64,000 bases of DNA from Paraburkholderia rhizosphaerae (GTDB lineage: Bacteria; Pseudomonadota; Gammaproteobacteria; Burkholderiales; Burkholderiaceae), in contig NZ_SORE01000007.1 in assembly GCF_004366595.1 (NCBI RefSeq), positions 1 through 64,000 of the forward strand, read 5' to 3'. The notes beneath the pieces are model-generated. The model worked only from the letters and a program-made list of their open reading frames with translations. It searched no databases and was not told where the DNA came from. The position numbers and the translations under genes were made by a program. Within the stretch, counting starts at the first letter, position 1. Each line of letters starts with the position of its first letter. Positions 42,199 through 52,104 of this stretch are shown in pieces.

Positions 42199-45084
42199 TT
42201 ACGCCTCGTCCGAAGAACGGAACCGGAACACAATGCCGCCCTGCGCGTTCACGCCGATATGTACACCCGAAAACGGCCGCGCAATCGAAATCCGCTCGAG
42301 CACCTGGCGCGCGAGCTCGGGCATCACCGCCTGCGTCAGGATGTGATCGACGTTGCGCGCGCCGCTATCGACTTCCTTGCAGCGCTGCGTGATCAGTTGC
42401 GACAGCGCGTCGTCCCACGTGAGCGGCGCGTGATGGTTGCGCGCGAAACGATCGGCGAGCCGTTCGAGCTTGAGTTCGACGATCGACGCGATCTGCGCAT
42501 CGCCGAGCGGGTAATACGGCACCAGCACCAGCCGTCCGAGAAACGCGGGGCTGAATTGCCGCACCAGCGCGGGCCGCAACTGTTCGATCAGCGCGTCCGG
42601 CGGCGGACGGCGGCCGCCCTGGCATGCGTCGGTGATCACGTCCTGCGCGGCATTCGATGTCAGCAGAATCAGCGTGTTCTTGAAGTCGATCGGCACGCCC
42701 TCGCCGTCTTCCATCGTGCCTTTGTCGAACACCTGGAAGAACAGTTCGAGCACGTCCGGATGCGCCTTTTCCATTTCGTCGAGCAGCACGACGCTATAGG
42801 GGCGGCGTCGCACCGCTTCGGTCAGCACGCCGCCGCGTCCATAGCCGACATAACCCGGCGGTGCGCCTTTCAGGCCGGATACGCTGTGCGCTTCCTGAAA
42901 CTCGGACATGTTGACGGTGATCATGTTGCGCTCGCCGCCGTACAGCGTGTCGGCCAGCGCGGCCGCCGTCTCGGTCTTGCCGACGCCGCTCGGGCCGACC
43001 AGCAGAAACACGCCAACCGGTTTGCCCGGATCGTCGAGGTCCGCGCGGAACGTGCGGATGCGGCGCGCGATCGTGTCGAGCGCCTGGTCCTGGCCGACCA
43101 CGCGCTCCGCCAGCTTGTCCTGCAGATACAGCACCGTGTGCAATTCGTCGGCGAGCATGCGGCCGACCGGGATGCCGGTCCAGCCGGAGATCACATTCGC
43201 GACGACGTTCGAGTCGACGCAGACCGGCACCAGCGGTTCGTCGTTCTGCACCGCTTCGAGGCCTTTTTCGAGGCGCGCCAGATTGGCGGCGAGCGATGCT
43301 TCGTCGTCGCCTTCGGGCATTTCCAATGCGTCTACGGCGTCCGGCATCGGCTGCACGGGTACGCTGCGTCGATCGTCCGCCGCACGATCGTGGCCGCCGT
43401 GTTCAGTGCGATGGGCGTTGCTTGAGTGGCTTGCGTTGCCTGCGCCATTTGCATGGCTTGCGCTATCCGCGTCGCGCTCGACATCCCGATCCGCGAGATG
43501 CTGCGCGATCTTGCGCCGCCACGCGAGAATTTCCGCCACCGCGCGCTTTTCGGTCGCGAGCTTGTCGGTAAGGCGCGCATAGCGCGCACGGTCGTCCGCA
43601 AGCTGGCGTTCGCGCGTGGCAATCGCATCGACACGGTCGGCGCCGGTCGCGCTTTCGTGACGCAGAATGCGCAAATGATTCTCCGCGCTCTCGATCGCGC
43701 GGCTCAGCGCTTCGAGCTCTTCCGGCGCGCCGCTCTGGCCGATCGCGACGCGCGCACAAGCGGTGTCGAGCACGCTGATCGCCTTATCCGGCAGTTGCCG
43801 GCCGGAGATATAGCGATGCGATAGCTTCACTGCGTCGCGCACCGCTTCATCGAGAATTTCAACGCCGTGATGCGCTTCGAGCTTCTGCACCATCCCGCGC
43901 AGCATCTCGATTGCGACCGGCTCGGTCGGCTCTTCGACCTTCACCACCTGGAAGCGCCGCGCCAGCGCCGGGTCGCGCTCGACGTACTTCTTGTATTCGG
44001 CCCACGTGGTCGCCGCGATTGTGCGCAGTTCGCCGCGCGCGAGCGCGGGCTTCAGCATATTCGCCGCGTCGCCCTGACCTTCGCTGCCGCCCGCGCCGAT
44101 CAGCTGATGCGCCTCGTCGATAAACAGGATGACCGGCGTCGGCGACGCCTTGACCTCGGCGATCACCGACTTCAGCCGGTTCTCGAACTCGCCTTTGATG
44201 CCGGCGCCCGCTTGCAACAGCGCGAGATCGAGCGAGCGCACCGACACATTCGCCAGCGCGGGCGGCACGTCGCCGTGCACGATTCGCTGCGCGAAGCCTT
44301 CGACGACGGCCGTTTTGCCAACGCCCGCTTCGCCGGTCAGGATCGGATTGTTCTGGCGGCGCCGCAGCAGCACGTCGATCAATTGACGGATCTCGCTGTC
44401 GCGGCCGCGAATCGGATCGATTGCGCCTTCGCGCGCGAGCGCGGTCAGGTCGGCCGTGTATTGTTCGAGCGCGCTTTGGCGTGACGCGTGACCCGCTCCG
44501 GCGCTCGACAGCGTCGGCATCGCACGCACGGACGACGTGGCACTCGCCGTGCCGGATGCACCCGCCGCGGCGGCCGGCGCACCACTATCGCGACCGGCGC
44601 CACCGGTGTCTTCCGGCGAATCGGCGACCAGCGCCGGCAGCGCATCGCGCAGGCTCGCGCGCGGAATCTTCAGCAACACCGGCGCCGATTCGAGCAACAG
44701 CCCGCGCAGGCTATCTACCTCCAGCAACGCGAGCACCAGCGTGCCCGAGCGTACCTGCTGCTCGCCGAGCAGCATCGAACTCAACAGCCACGCTTCCTGC
44801 AGCAGCGGCGTGAAATTCGGCGACAGCGCGGGCGTGCGGCCATTGCCGCGTTTGAACTGGTCGATTGCCTTTTGCAACTGCGCGGTGAGCGCTTCGATGG
44901 TGATGTCGAAATGCGCGAGGATCGCGCGCAGATCGGGCGCGTCGGTTTCGACGAGCGCGAGCAGCAAGTGCTCGACGTCGACGTTGTAATGCGTTTGCCG
45001 CACGCACGACTGCGCGGCCTGCTCCATCGCATGACGGCATGCGGGATTGAGCCGGCTTAGCAGCGTGCGAATATCGATGTCCAT
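42199..45084 (-). CDS. clpV: T6SS AAA+ ATPase ClpV (TssH)
   Basis: 961 residues. The N-domain (1-150, RHAMEQAAQSCVRQTHYNVD) that binds the contracted sheath is followed by two AAA+ modules: Walker A GEAGVGKTAV at 251-260 with FIDEAHQL, and the second GPSGVGKTETAAALADT with LLDEMEKAHPDVLELFFQVF. ClpV disassembles contracted TssB/TssC sheath for reuse. It carries a His/Asn/Ser/Asp-rich low-complexity insertion of about 70 residues in the middle domain (around residues 540-610) and an Ala/Gly-rich linker after the N-domain, making it longer than most ClpV proteins. 119 bp separate it from tssG. Confidence 0.96.
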   Translation of the reverse strand: MDIDIRTLLSRLNPACRHAMEQAAQSCVRQTHYNVDVEHLLLALVETDAPDLRAILAHFDITIEALTAQLQKAIDQFKRGNGRTPALSPNFTPLLQEAWLLSSMLLGEQQVRSGTLVLALLEVDSLRGLLLESAPVLLKIPRASLRDALPALVADSPEDTGGAGRDSGAPAAAAGASGTASATSSVRAMPTLSSAGAGHASRQSALEQYTADLTALAREGAIDPIRGRDSEIRQLIDVLLRRRQNNPILTGEAGVGKTAVVEGFAQRIVHGDVPPALANVSVRSLDLALLQAGAGIKGEFENRLKSVIAEVKASPTPVILFIDEAHQLIGAGGSEGQGDAANMLKPALARGELRTIAATTWAEYKKYVERDPALARRFQVVKVEEPTEPVAIEMLRGMVQKLEAHHGVEILDEAVRDAVKLSHRYISGRQLPDKAISVLDTACARVAIGQSGAPEELEALSRAIESAENHLRILRHESATGADRVDAIATRERQLADDRARYARLTDKLATEKRAVAEILAWRRKIAQHLADRDVERDADSASHANGAGNASHSSNAHRTEHGGHDRAADDRRSVPVQPMPDAVDALEMPEGDDEASLAANLARLEKGLEAVQNDEPLVPVCVDSNVVANVISGWTGIPVGRMLADELHTVLYLQDKLAERVVGQDQALDTIARRIRTFRADLDDPGKPVGVFLLVGPSGVGKTETAAALADTLYGGERNMITVNMSEFQEAHSVSGLKGAPPGYVGYGRGGVLTEAVRRRPYSVVLLDEMEKAHPDVLELFFQVFDKGTMEDGEGVPIDFKNTLILLTSNAAQDVITDACQGGRRPPPDALIEQLRPALVRQFSPAFLGRLVLVPYYPLGDAQIASIVELKLERLADRFARNHHAPLTWDDALSQLITQRCKEVDSGARNVDHILTQAVMPELARQVLERISIARPFSGVHIGVNAQGGIVFRFRSSDEA

Positions 45085-45203
45085 GCGGCAATGTCCTCGT
45101 TCGGGCGGCGTCGTTTCGGGGTGGCTTCGTAGGTTTCGTTGCAGGGGTGGTTTCGTGTCGTCGCGGTTTCTTCCAGCGGTCTCGGTGTGGTCTCGTCGCT
45201 GCG

Positions 45204-46505
45204 TCAGCGATGCGGCCGCGTCGCCACGGCGCCCGGAGTCGGACTCGCACTCGGACTTGCACTCTCGCTCGCTCGCGCGGTGAAGCGCACCGGCGCCGGC
45301 GCACGCCGTGCGCGATGCGCAGCGGTGCCCGTCGCGCCGCCGAATACCGGTCGGTGGGTCTTGCCCGCGCCCCCGTTCGCGCTGGCTTCAGCGCCCGCTT
45401 TGCCCCCCGCGTCAGCGCCCACTTCCGCTTTCGCCGCACGCGTGCCCGACAACCACGACGTCCACCCCAACCTCGCCGCCGTCTTGCCACCGACCGCGCA
45501 CGCCACCGTCTGCGGCGCCGGCATCAGCATGAACTGCACGTCGAAGTCCTCCTGCAGATAACTGCGGATCAGCCATAGCGCGAGCGCGTGGTCATCGCCA
45601 CCCGGCAGCAGCGCGGTAAAACGCGTGCGTGGCAGATCGTGAAACTCGATCCGAATGCCGGCCGCCTGATCCCACCAGCGGCGTCCGAGCAGTTGCACGC
45701 CACCGACGCGCGACCCAGCGGTGCGCACACCGTCGCGCACTCCCGCGATACGGATCGAATCCGCGCGATCGACCGCGCGCCAGCCGCCGATAAACTGCGT
45801 GCCGGTGACCCGCAAACCCAGACGATCGGCAAGCAGCGTGACGAGCCCGGCCATCGAGCGCGGTGCACCGCTCATTAGCCCCGCGTGGCGCAGCCAGGGC
45901 TCCGTCCCACGAGGTCTTTCACCTGCCGCGTGATGCGGTCCCCGCATGTGGCGGTGCAGCCCGAGATTGCTGAGCGCATCGATGCATGCCGCGAGCGCCG
46001 ACGCATGCGGCGATTGCCAGTTCAGGCCAGGCGCATGCTTTTTACGCCCGCGATACAGAAACGAAAGGAAGCGGTGATTGAAGATGTCGAGCAGATCCGA
46101 AAGCGCAGGCTCGCGCGCCGCACGGCGCTCGAGCACCAGTTCAGTGACCGGCATCGGCAGCGGTCCATTCGCACCGGCGAGCGTCAGCACCGGCGTGCTC
46201 AACGTATAGGTCACCGGCGGCAGCCCGCGCTCGCCGGCGGCCACCGCGTGCGGCGCGACGACTTCATCGCGCGGCGGATTCTCCCGTACGCTCCTCACAT
46301 CGCTCGCCTCGAACGCGAGCGACACATGGCCCGACAGCCGCACCGCTTCGCGTGCGCCATCGCCGGTGCCAAGCGCTTCGGCCGCCGGCAACGCCCGCTC
46401 GAGCAGCGCGATCGCCTGGAACAGATCGAAGCCGGGCGCGTGCTGCGTGAGCTCGGCGATCAGAGCAGCGGCTGACAGCCTGTCATCGGCTCCCATTGCT
46501 TCCAT
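45204..46505 (-). CDS. tssG: T6SS baseplate protein TssG
   Basis: 433 residues from MEAMGADDRLSAAALIAELT; an alternative start is three codons later. PGFDLFQAIALLERALP, NGPLPMPVTELVLERRAARE and LLDIFNHRFLSFLYRGRKKH are TssG hallmarks. The last 95 residues are a low-complexity Ala/Gly/Arg/Ser/Pro tail not usual in the family. The start lies inside the 3' end of tssF (46-bp overlap), so the two wedge proteins are translationally coupled. TssG with two TssF and TssE forms the baseplate wedge. Confidence 0.9.
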   Translation of the reverse strand: MEAMGADDRLSAAALIAELTQHAPGFDLFQAIALLERALPAAEALGTGDGAREAVRLSGHVSLAFEASDVRSVRENPPRDEVVAPHAVAAGERGLPPVTYTLSTPVLTLAGANGPLPMPVTELVLERRAAREPALSDLLDIFNHRFLSFLYRGRKKHAPGLNWQSPHASALAACIDALSNLGLHRHMRGPHHAAGERPRGTEPWLRHAGLMSGAPRSMAGLVTLLADRLGLRVTGTQFIGGWRAVDRADSIRIAGVRDGVRTAGSRVGGVQLLGRRWWDQAAGIRIEFHDLPRTRFTALLPGGDDHALALWLIRSYLQEDFDVQFMLMPAPQTVACAVGGKTAARLGWTSWLSGTRAAKAEVGADAGGKAGAEASANGGAGKTHRPVFGGATGTAAHRARRAPAPVRFTARASESASPSASPTPGAVATRPHR

Positions 46506-48214
46506 ATCCCGTCTCCACGGCGCACCACCAGCCGTACAAAGGAGTTGACCGTCGTATACAGCGCGAAGAAGCGTGCGAGCACCGCGCCCATCAGCAATGG
46601 CGAGCCGCCCGCAAACGCGTCCGCGTCGAACTCGAGTGCGATCTCGGTGCCGCGGCAGTAGCCGCGCCACGCGTCGGTGCCGACATGCGCGGCCGCGCTG
46701 CGCGTTTCGATGCTCTTCACGCCGCGGATCTGATCCTGCTCACGCGCGCTATCGGAGGCGAACAGGCGCAGCAGTTCCTGCAGTTGCGCGCGCCCGGTCG
46801 CGCCGCTCGCGAGCGACTGATGGTTCAGCGTCAGCAGCGACACGAGGCGCCACAAGGTTTCGCTGGAGAGCGGCGGGTTGCGCGCGGCGGTCGGCTCGTA
46901 CAGACAGCGCACCTGCACGTTCTGCGACACCTTGTCGACGACAAGGCGCGCGCCGGCCGGCACATGCTCGGCGAGGCGCCGGTTCGTGCACAGCACGTTC
47001 GCGTAGATGACCGGCATCGAGGTGGTGCTCGCCGTCGCGTTGTCCGCGTCGATAAAACTCACGAACATATCGGTGCCCGCCATGTTGCCGCGCAGCGTGT
47101 GCTCGCGGCGCGCGGACCAGTACACCTTGTCGCCGTGCTGCGCTGACGCGAAGCTTGGAATCGCGCGTGTGTGCCGCTGGTGCGGGTCCGACACGACCAC
47201 CGAACTCACGGAATGAATTTCGGTGATCGCCTCGCGTTGCCGGTCCGCGACCAGGCGGTACTCGAACTGCCGGTGGTCGATCGCAATCGGCTCGCTCGTC
47301 TGCGCGAACAGATTGACGATCGGCGTCGCGCCGAGCCGGAAATGCTGTGCGTTGAGCGTCGCGAGCCCGCGCGGCGCGTGCCGCAAATGCAGCGCGATTT
47401 CGCAGCGGCGCCCGCTGCCCATGCGTCCGCGCAAACCGTGCAGGTCGAAGAAATGAAACTTGCGCGGAAACGCGAAATATTCCTGCATCAGCCCGTACGC
47501 CGGTTGCGCGTGCAACGGGTGCGGCAACACGCTGTCTTCGCGCGCGTAGCCGACTTCGCGCCACGAACCGGCCGGCAGCAGCGACGGCCGGCCGCCTTCG
47601 GGCTGCAGCGACACGTCGGATACGCCTGCTGTCAGCAACTCGTAAAGCGGCATCGTCAGCATCCAGTCGCCGTGCAAATGGATGCGCAGGCTGGTCAGTT
47701 CGAGCTCGGCAAAATCGACCTGAGCGTCGCACTCGAGCGTGAGCCGCAAGGTCGCGTCGTCGGCCAAGCGCGCATGCACGATTTTCAGCGGCCACAGCAT
47801 GGTGTCCCACGCGGTGCGGAAGCGGCACACGTCGCCGGTTTCGGTGCGCGCCTGCAAGCCCGTGTGGCGTGGCACGCGAAAACCGGCGGTGACCTTGCCC
47901 TGCTGCGGGTCGAGATCGAATTGCGCAATCGTCATCGACGGCAGCGGTTGCGCAAGCGATGGGCATACGCCTTCGAGCAGCGATGCGGCGATCTGCGGAA
48001 ACGCCTGATCGAGATCGCGGTGCACACGCGCCGCCAGAAACGCGGTCGCCTCGATCAGCCGCTCCGTGTGCGGGTCGAGCGATTCGTTGCCGTGCAACGC
48101 AAGACGCGCCGCGACCTTCGGGTAGCGGCGCGCAAAATCGGCGCCCTGCGTGCGCAGGTACGCGAGTTCATGCTTGTAGTACTGCAGGATGTCGTCCGGC
48201 GCGACGTCAGCCAT
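46460..48214 (-). CDS. tssF: T6SS baseplate protein TssF
   Basis: 584 residues, the usual length. The N-terminus DILQYYKHELAYLRTQGADF then ARRYPKVAARLALHGNESLD and HTERLIEATAFLAARVHRDL is the TssF (VasA) signature. The C-terminus has ALEFDADAFAGGSPLLMGAV and FFALYTTVNSFVRLVVRRGD. It is the main wedge component of the T6SS baseplate. It overlaps tssE by 8 bp and tssG by 46 bp. Confidence 0.95.
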   Translation of the reverse strand: MADVAPDDILQYYKHELAYLRTQGADFARRYPKVAARLALHGNESLDPHTERLIEATAFLAARVHRDLDQAFPQIAASLLEGVCPSLAQPLPSMTIAQFDLDPQQGKVTAGFRVPRHTGLQARTETGDVCRFRTAWDTMLWPLKIVHARLADDATLRLTLECDAQVDFAELELTSLRIHLHGDWMLTMPLYELLTAGVSDVSLQPEGGRPSLLPAGSWREVGYAREDSVLPHPLHAQPAYGLMQEYFAFPRKFHFFDLHGLRGRMGSGRRCEIALHLRHAPRGLATLNAQHFRLGATPIVNLFAQTSEPIAIDHRQFEYRLVADRQREAITEIHSVSSVVVSDPHQRHTRAIPSFASAQHGDKVYWSARREHTLRGNMAGTDMFVSFIDADNATASTTSMPVIYANVLCTNRRLAEHVPAGARLVVDKVSQNVQVRCLYEPTAARNPPLSSETLWRLVSLLTLNHQSLASGATGRAQLQELLRLFASDSAREQDQIRGVKSIETRSAAAHVGTDAWRGYCRGTEIALEFDADAFAGGSPLLMGAVLARFFALYTTVNSFVRLVVRRGDGIWKQWEPMTGCQPLL

Positions 48215-48698
48215 GAGCCTCCCAGCGGGCGTCGGTTGTGCCGGCGGCGTCGCGTGCGAGTTCGAACGCGACGTGATGCACGGCCGTGCCGGCGCGCATT
48301 TCGCCGCGGATGGTCAGGCACGGCGCGTGGCGTTTCGGGTCCGCGGCGCTTGTACCGCCGCTTGTACCGGTGAAGCCGACCGACACATTCGCCAGCCGCG
48401 GCTCGAACAGCGCGATCGCCCGCGCGACCGCCGCCGCGATCGCATCGCGGTCCGCGCCCGACTGCAACGAACGTTCGGTGAAATCAGGCACGCCATAGTC
48501 GAGCACCGTGCCTTCACGTTGCGCAAACAGATCGAACGTGAGCCGCGAGCGCGTATTGAGCAGCCGCGCGAGGTCCCGCGCAATCGACGCGCGCAGTGTA
48601 TCGGCCAGCGGCAATGACGCGTCGCCGTCGGCGCCGGCATCGGCATCGGCAACGCGGTCGAACAGCGACATCGATGAACCGCTGGCGATCGCTGACAT
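48207..48698 (-). CDS. tssE: T6SS baseplate protein TssE (GpW/Gp25-like)
   Basis: 163 residues. SMSLFDRVADADAGADG, then IARDLARLLNTRSRLTFDLF and VLDYGVPDFTERSLQS identify the gp25-like lysozyme-fold family, with the conserved LLNTR and YGxPDF. IALFEPRLANVSVGF is the EPRL motif needed for sheath initiation. The start could be nine codons later at MSLFDRV. It lies between hcp and tssF, overlapping tssF by 8 bp. Confidence 0.92.
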   Translation of the reverse strand: MSAIASGSSMSLFDRVADADAGADGDASLPLADTLRASIARDLARLLNTRSRLTFDLFAQREGTVLDYGVPDFTERSLQSGADRDAIAAAVARAIALFEPRLANVSVGFTGTSGGTSAADPKRHAPCLTIRGEMRAGTAVHHVAFELARDAAGTTDARWEAHG

Positions 48699-48786
48699 CG
48701 GCTTTCACTCCTCGCTGACTGGCTACACGAACGCAGCGCGCACCGCGTTGATACGGCGCGCGCCGCTAGCGTCCGGTTGCGCCGCT

Positions 48787-49281
48787 TTAGCTCTTCGCCG
48801 GTGCGGCGTCGGTATTGGTCGACAGATCCCAACCGAACGGCGCCGTGCCCTTCTTCGTCGAGTCGGTGTTCTGCTGCGTGTACTCGGCGGTGATCTTCGT
48901 GAAGTTCAGCGTGAAGCTGTCCGACATGCCGCCGCCGCCGCCGCCCGTCGAGATGGTCGACACCATCGCGTTGCTGAGCACGTACTTCATATGCAGCATG
49001 AACGCGCCGCCTTCGTTACGGCCGACCAGCACGCTGGCATCGCCGAGCTTCGTACCGGCCGCGCAAGCCGCGTAAAGTGCGGGCGTCGCAAGGTCGGTGG
49101 CCTTGGAAAAGCTCATCTCCGAAATATTCACGCGGCCGAGCGTGCGTTCGGTGTTGGCCGGATCGTTCGAAACCGGCAGGTTCATGCTGATCGAAAACGA
49201 GTCGACGATGATCTTGTCCGAATGGTCTTTAAGCAGCGAGTTGCCCTTGACGTCGGTCATCTCGAGAAGAATGGTGTCCAT
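48787..49281 (-). CDS. hcp: T6SS tube protein Hcp (TssD)
   Basis: 164 residues, starting MDTILLEMTDVKGNSLLKDH. SFSISMNLPVSNDPANTERT and GRVNISEMSFSKATDLATPA are typical of Hcp. A six-Gly stretch (ISTGGGGGGMSDSF) lies in an exposed loop near residue 114. Hcp hexamers stack into the inner tube and carry small effectors in their lumen. It follows tssC by 32 bp and precedes tssE. Confidence 0.95.
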   Translation of the reverse strand: MDTILLEMTDVKGNSLLKDHSDKIIVDSFSISMNLPVSNDPANTERTLGRVNISEMSFSKATDLATPALYAACAAGTKLGDASVLVGRNEGGAFMLHMKYVLSNAMVSTISTGGGGGGMSDSFTLNFTKITAEYTQQNTDSTKKGTAPFGWDLSTNTDAAPAKS

Positions 49282-49313
49282 GAAGTCCTCAGGTCAGTGT
49301 GCGAACAGGCGGA

Positions 49314-50813
49314 TCAGGCGGCCGCGGCCGGCAGCTCGGCAACGAGGCGGATCGACGCGGTCAGATCTTCCATCTGGAAGTGCGGCTTCAGGAAGCACGT
49401 CGCGCGGTACGCGCCCGGCTTGCCCGGCACTTCGGTCACGTCGACGCGCGCCTCGCCAAGCGGATAGCGCGCCTTCTGCACCTGCGACGCGGACGGATTG
49501 ATCAGCACGTAGTCGGCAATCCAGTTGTTCAGATAGTTCTCCACGTCGGCGCGCGTCTGGAAGCTGCCGATCTTGTCGCGCATGATCACCTTCAGGTAGT
49601 GCGCAAAGCGCGACGCGGCAAGCACGTACGGCAGACGCGACGACAGATGCGCGTTCGCGTTCGCGAGATCCTTGTTATAGAGCTTCGGCTTGTTGGTCGT
49701 CTGGCCGCCGAAGAAGGTGGCCATATTTGAGCCCTTCGAGTTCAGCAGCGCGATAAAGCCCAGATCGTTCAGCTCCTTTTCACGACGGTCGGTAATCGTC
49801 ACCTCGGTCGGGCACTTGAGCACGATGTCGCCTTCGCCGGTCTTGTACGTATGCGCGACCATGCCGTTCACCCGGCCGCCGCCTTCGACGCCGCGAATCG
49901 CGGTCGACCAGCCGAAGTTCGCAAACGCGTCGGTGATGCGCAGGCCCATCTGATACGCCGAGTTCGCCCACAGGTACTTGCTGTGATCGGTCCCGTCGAC
50001 GTCTTCCTCGAAATTGAAGCTCTCGACTGGCTTGGTCTTCGCGCCGTACGGCAGGCGCGCCGCGTACGACGGCAGCACCAGCGCGACGTAGCGCGAATCC
50101 TCGGTCTCGCGGAAGCTGCGCCACGTGGTCAGTTCCGCGCTTTCGAAGATCTTCGACAGATCGCGCGTGACACCCAGCTCAGTAAACGATTTCAGATCGA
50201 ACAGGCTCGGCGCCGCCGATGCGATAAACGGTGCGTGCGCGGCCGCGGCGACGCGCGAGATGCGCTCGAGCAGCGCAATGTCCTGCGGGTGCCGGCCAAA
50301 CGTGTAGTCGCCGACCAGCAGCGAATACGGGTGGCCGCCGAACGTGCCGTACTCCTCTTCGTAGACCTTCTTGAAGAGGACGCTCATATCGTGGTCGACC
50401 GCCGATTCGAGGTCCTTCAGCAGTTCTTTCTTCGTCACGTTGAGCAGGCGCAGCTTCAGGTTGCTGCTCGTCTCGGTGCCGAACACCATGTCGTGCAGCC
50501 CGGTCCACGACGCTTCGAGCGCCTGGAACGCCGGATCGTGCATGATCGCGTTGAGCTGGTCGGTCAGCATCCGGTCGATTTCCGCGACCCGCTCGTTGAT
50601 CATCGCGACCACGCTCTTGTCGGGGCTCGTGCGCATCCCTTCGTCGAGAATCTGCGACGCGAGCTGGCCAATCAGCTTCTTCGCGTAGCCGCTTTGCGAC
50701 GGCTCGACCGCCATGTTGCCTTCATGCACGATCTGATCGAGCAGGCTCAGTTCGCCTGCGGTGGTTCCAGTCTGCGTTGCGGCTGACGTTCCGGCCGCTT
50801 GTTTGCTTGCCAT
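49314..50813 (-). CDS. tssC: T6SS sheath large subunit TssC (VipB)
   Basis: 499 residues from MASKQAAGTSAATQTGTTAG; AAGG lies 8 bases upstream of this ATG. Family hallmarks are LEASWTGLHDMVFGTETSSN, LVGDYTFGRHPQDIALLERI, FASSAAPSLFDLKSFTELG (here FIASAAPSL) and WRSFRETEDSRYVALVLPSY. With TssB it forms the contractile sheath. The order tssB-tssC-hcp is standard. Confidence 0.96.
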   Translation of the reverse strand: MASKQAAGTSAATQTGTTAGELSLLDQIVHEGNMAVEPSQSGYAKKLIGQLASQILDEGMRTSPDKSVVAMINERVAEIDRMLTDQLNAIMHDPAFQALEASWTGLHDMVFGTETSSNLKLRLLNVTKKELLKDLESAVDHDMSVLFKKVYEEEYGTFGGHPYSLLVGDYTFGRHPQDIALLERISRVAAAAHAPFIASAAPSLFDLKSFTELGVTRDLSKIFESAELTTWRSFRETEDSRYVALVLPSYAARLPYGAKTKPVESFNFEEDVDGTDHSKYLWANSAYQMGLRITDAFANFGWSTAIRGVEGGGRVNGMVAHTYKTGEGDIVLKCPTEVTITDRREKELNDLGFIALLNSKGSNMATFFGGQTTNKPKLYNKDLANANAHLSSRLPYVLAASRFAHYLKVIMRDKIGSFQTRADVENYLNNWIADYVLINPSASQVQKARYPLGEARVDVTEVPGKPGAYRATCFLKPHFQMEDLTASIRLVAELPAAAA

Positions 50814-50915
50814 GTGCATCACCTTTGAATGGGTTTGCGCCCGCGCTATGCCCGGACACCAGTTGTTTGATCACGGGACTCGGGTCGACGCTCGGGTCGA
50901 CGCCCAGCTCTTCGC

Positions 50916-51491
50916 TCAGCTCGCCGGAGTCCCGGAAGCGGCGTCCGGCGCGGCGCCGGCCGTTTCGCCAGCCGGTTCCGCGGCAGCAGCAGCGGGCTCG
51001 CCGGCTTGCGCGAGGCTTTGCACCTTCTTCAGCTCCTCCGTGCTCTGGATGATGCGGTCGAGCATCGAGTCGAGTTCGTCATTGCCGTCGAGCTTCGCAA
51101 GCAGATCGCGCAGTTGCTGGCGCGCTTCGAGCAGCTTCGCGAGGCGCGGCACCTGGTTCACGATGTTCTCGGGATGGAAGTCGGCAAACTCGCTGAATTG
51201 CAGTTCGACCTTCAGATTGCCTTCGCCTTTCGCGGTATCGGGCACCGACAGGTCCAGACGCGGGTGGATCTTGCCCATGATCTCGTCGAAGTTGTCGCGA
51301 TCGATTTCGACGAAGCGGCGCTCCTTGAGCTTCGGCAGCGGCTCGGCAGGCTGACCCGACAGATCAGCGAGCAGGCCGACCACGAGCGGCAGTTCGCGCT
51401 TCTCGACGGCATCGCCGATTTCGACGTCATAGGTAATCTGGACACGCGGCGGGCGATTGCGCCCAATCCACTTTTGCAGGCTGTTGGACAT
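50916..51491 (-). CDS. tssB: T6SS sheath small subunit TssB (VipA)
   Basis: 191 residues from MSNSLQKWIGRNRPPRVQIT; GGAG lies upstream. YDVEIGDAVEKRELPLVVGL and LADLSGQPAEPLPKLKERRF then VEIDRDNFDEIMGKIHPRLD are the TssB signature. The C-terminal 25 residues are Ala/Pro/Gly-rich. First gene of the T6SS unit, divergent from the response regulator at 52105. Confidence 0.96.
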   Translation of the reverse strand: MSNSLQKWIGRNRPPRVQITYDVEIGDAVEKRELPLVVGLLADLSGQPAEPLPKLKERRFVEIDRDNFDEIMGKIHPRLDLSVPDTAKGEGNLKVELQFSEFADFHPENIVNQVPRLAKLLEARQQLRDLLAKLDGNDELDSMLDRIIQSTEELKKVQSLAQAGEPAAAAAEPAGETAGAAPDAASGTPAS

Positions 51492-52104
51492 GGAAGGATC
51501 TCCGGAAACCCCTGATACGTTTTGGAAAAAGCGTCCCCCTCGCAATTCCGACAATGCGATGAAGACAGACGCAAACCATCCGCAAAAATGCAATAAAAAT
51601 GTGTATGCAATACCCCGCTCGCGACCGCGCAACGCACGGCAAGCGCATCGAGGTCATACGCGAATTTCAAACGCTCCTATCGTCAAGCTACCCACCTGCC
51701 GGCCGGGCGGAGCGCCTCGCATCTGATGCGATATGTGAGGGCGCTTATCGAGCGCTGGTAGCGTGATGCTTGCGCTCGCCCCGCAATCCGTCGCACGCCG
51801 ATAAATTGCCCAGGTCGGGGCCGCGGCCATTGAGCAACGGATTGAATCTATTCACGCTTTGCGCATAGGCGCGCAGCGCCGATATTCGTGAGTGTTTCGA
51901 AGAATTTTGTCGGCATTTAATCGGACTGCCGCGCTAACGGCAATACCTGGAATTTGGTATCCGTTACCTATGCCAGCAACGGCCGGCGCAGGGTTTTCAA
52001 ACTCAGGCTACCTGTTTTCAGGTATTTTGGCGGACATGCATTTATGCCAGGCTCGCAAGCGCTCCTTAATCGGCTGACTGCATGCGCCGGGGCCGCGCAC
52101 GCAG
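51492..52104. other. 613-bp divergent control region between the T6SS unit and the two-component genes
   Basis: This is the only long non-coding stretch upstream of tssB, so the T6SS promoter must be here. I see no clear sigma-54 element (TGGC-N7-TTGC type). ATACC-N8-GGTAT (51943-51960) and the perfect hairpin at 52009-52024 are the obvious symmetric sites, both near the regulator gene. No coding sequence is recognised. Confidence 0.6.
52009..52024. promoter_or_regulatory. Palindrome TACCTG-N4-CAGGTA
   Basis: Perfect 6-bp arms with a TTTT spacer, 81 bp upstream of the response-regulator ATG. It contains ACCTGTTTTCAGGT and may be the binding site of that NarL-type regulator or of another repressor. 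Confidence 0.45.

Noticed and set aside
51492..52104. Sigma-54 promoter upstream of tssB
   Set aside because: No GG/GC pair with the required 10-bp spacing and surrounding consensus was found on either strand; the closest match (TGGTAGCG..TTGC) has the wrong spacing.
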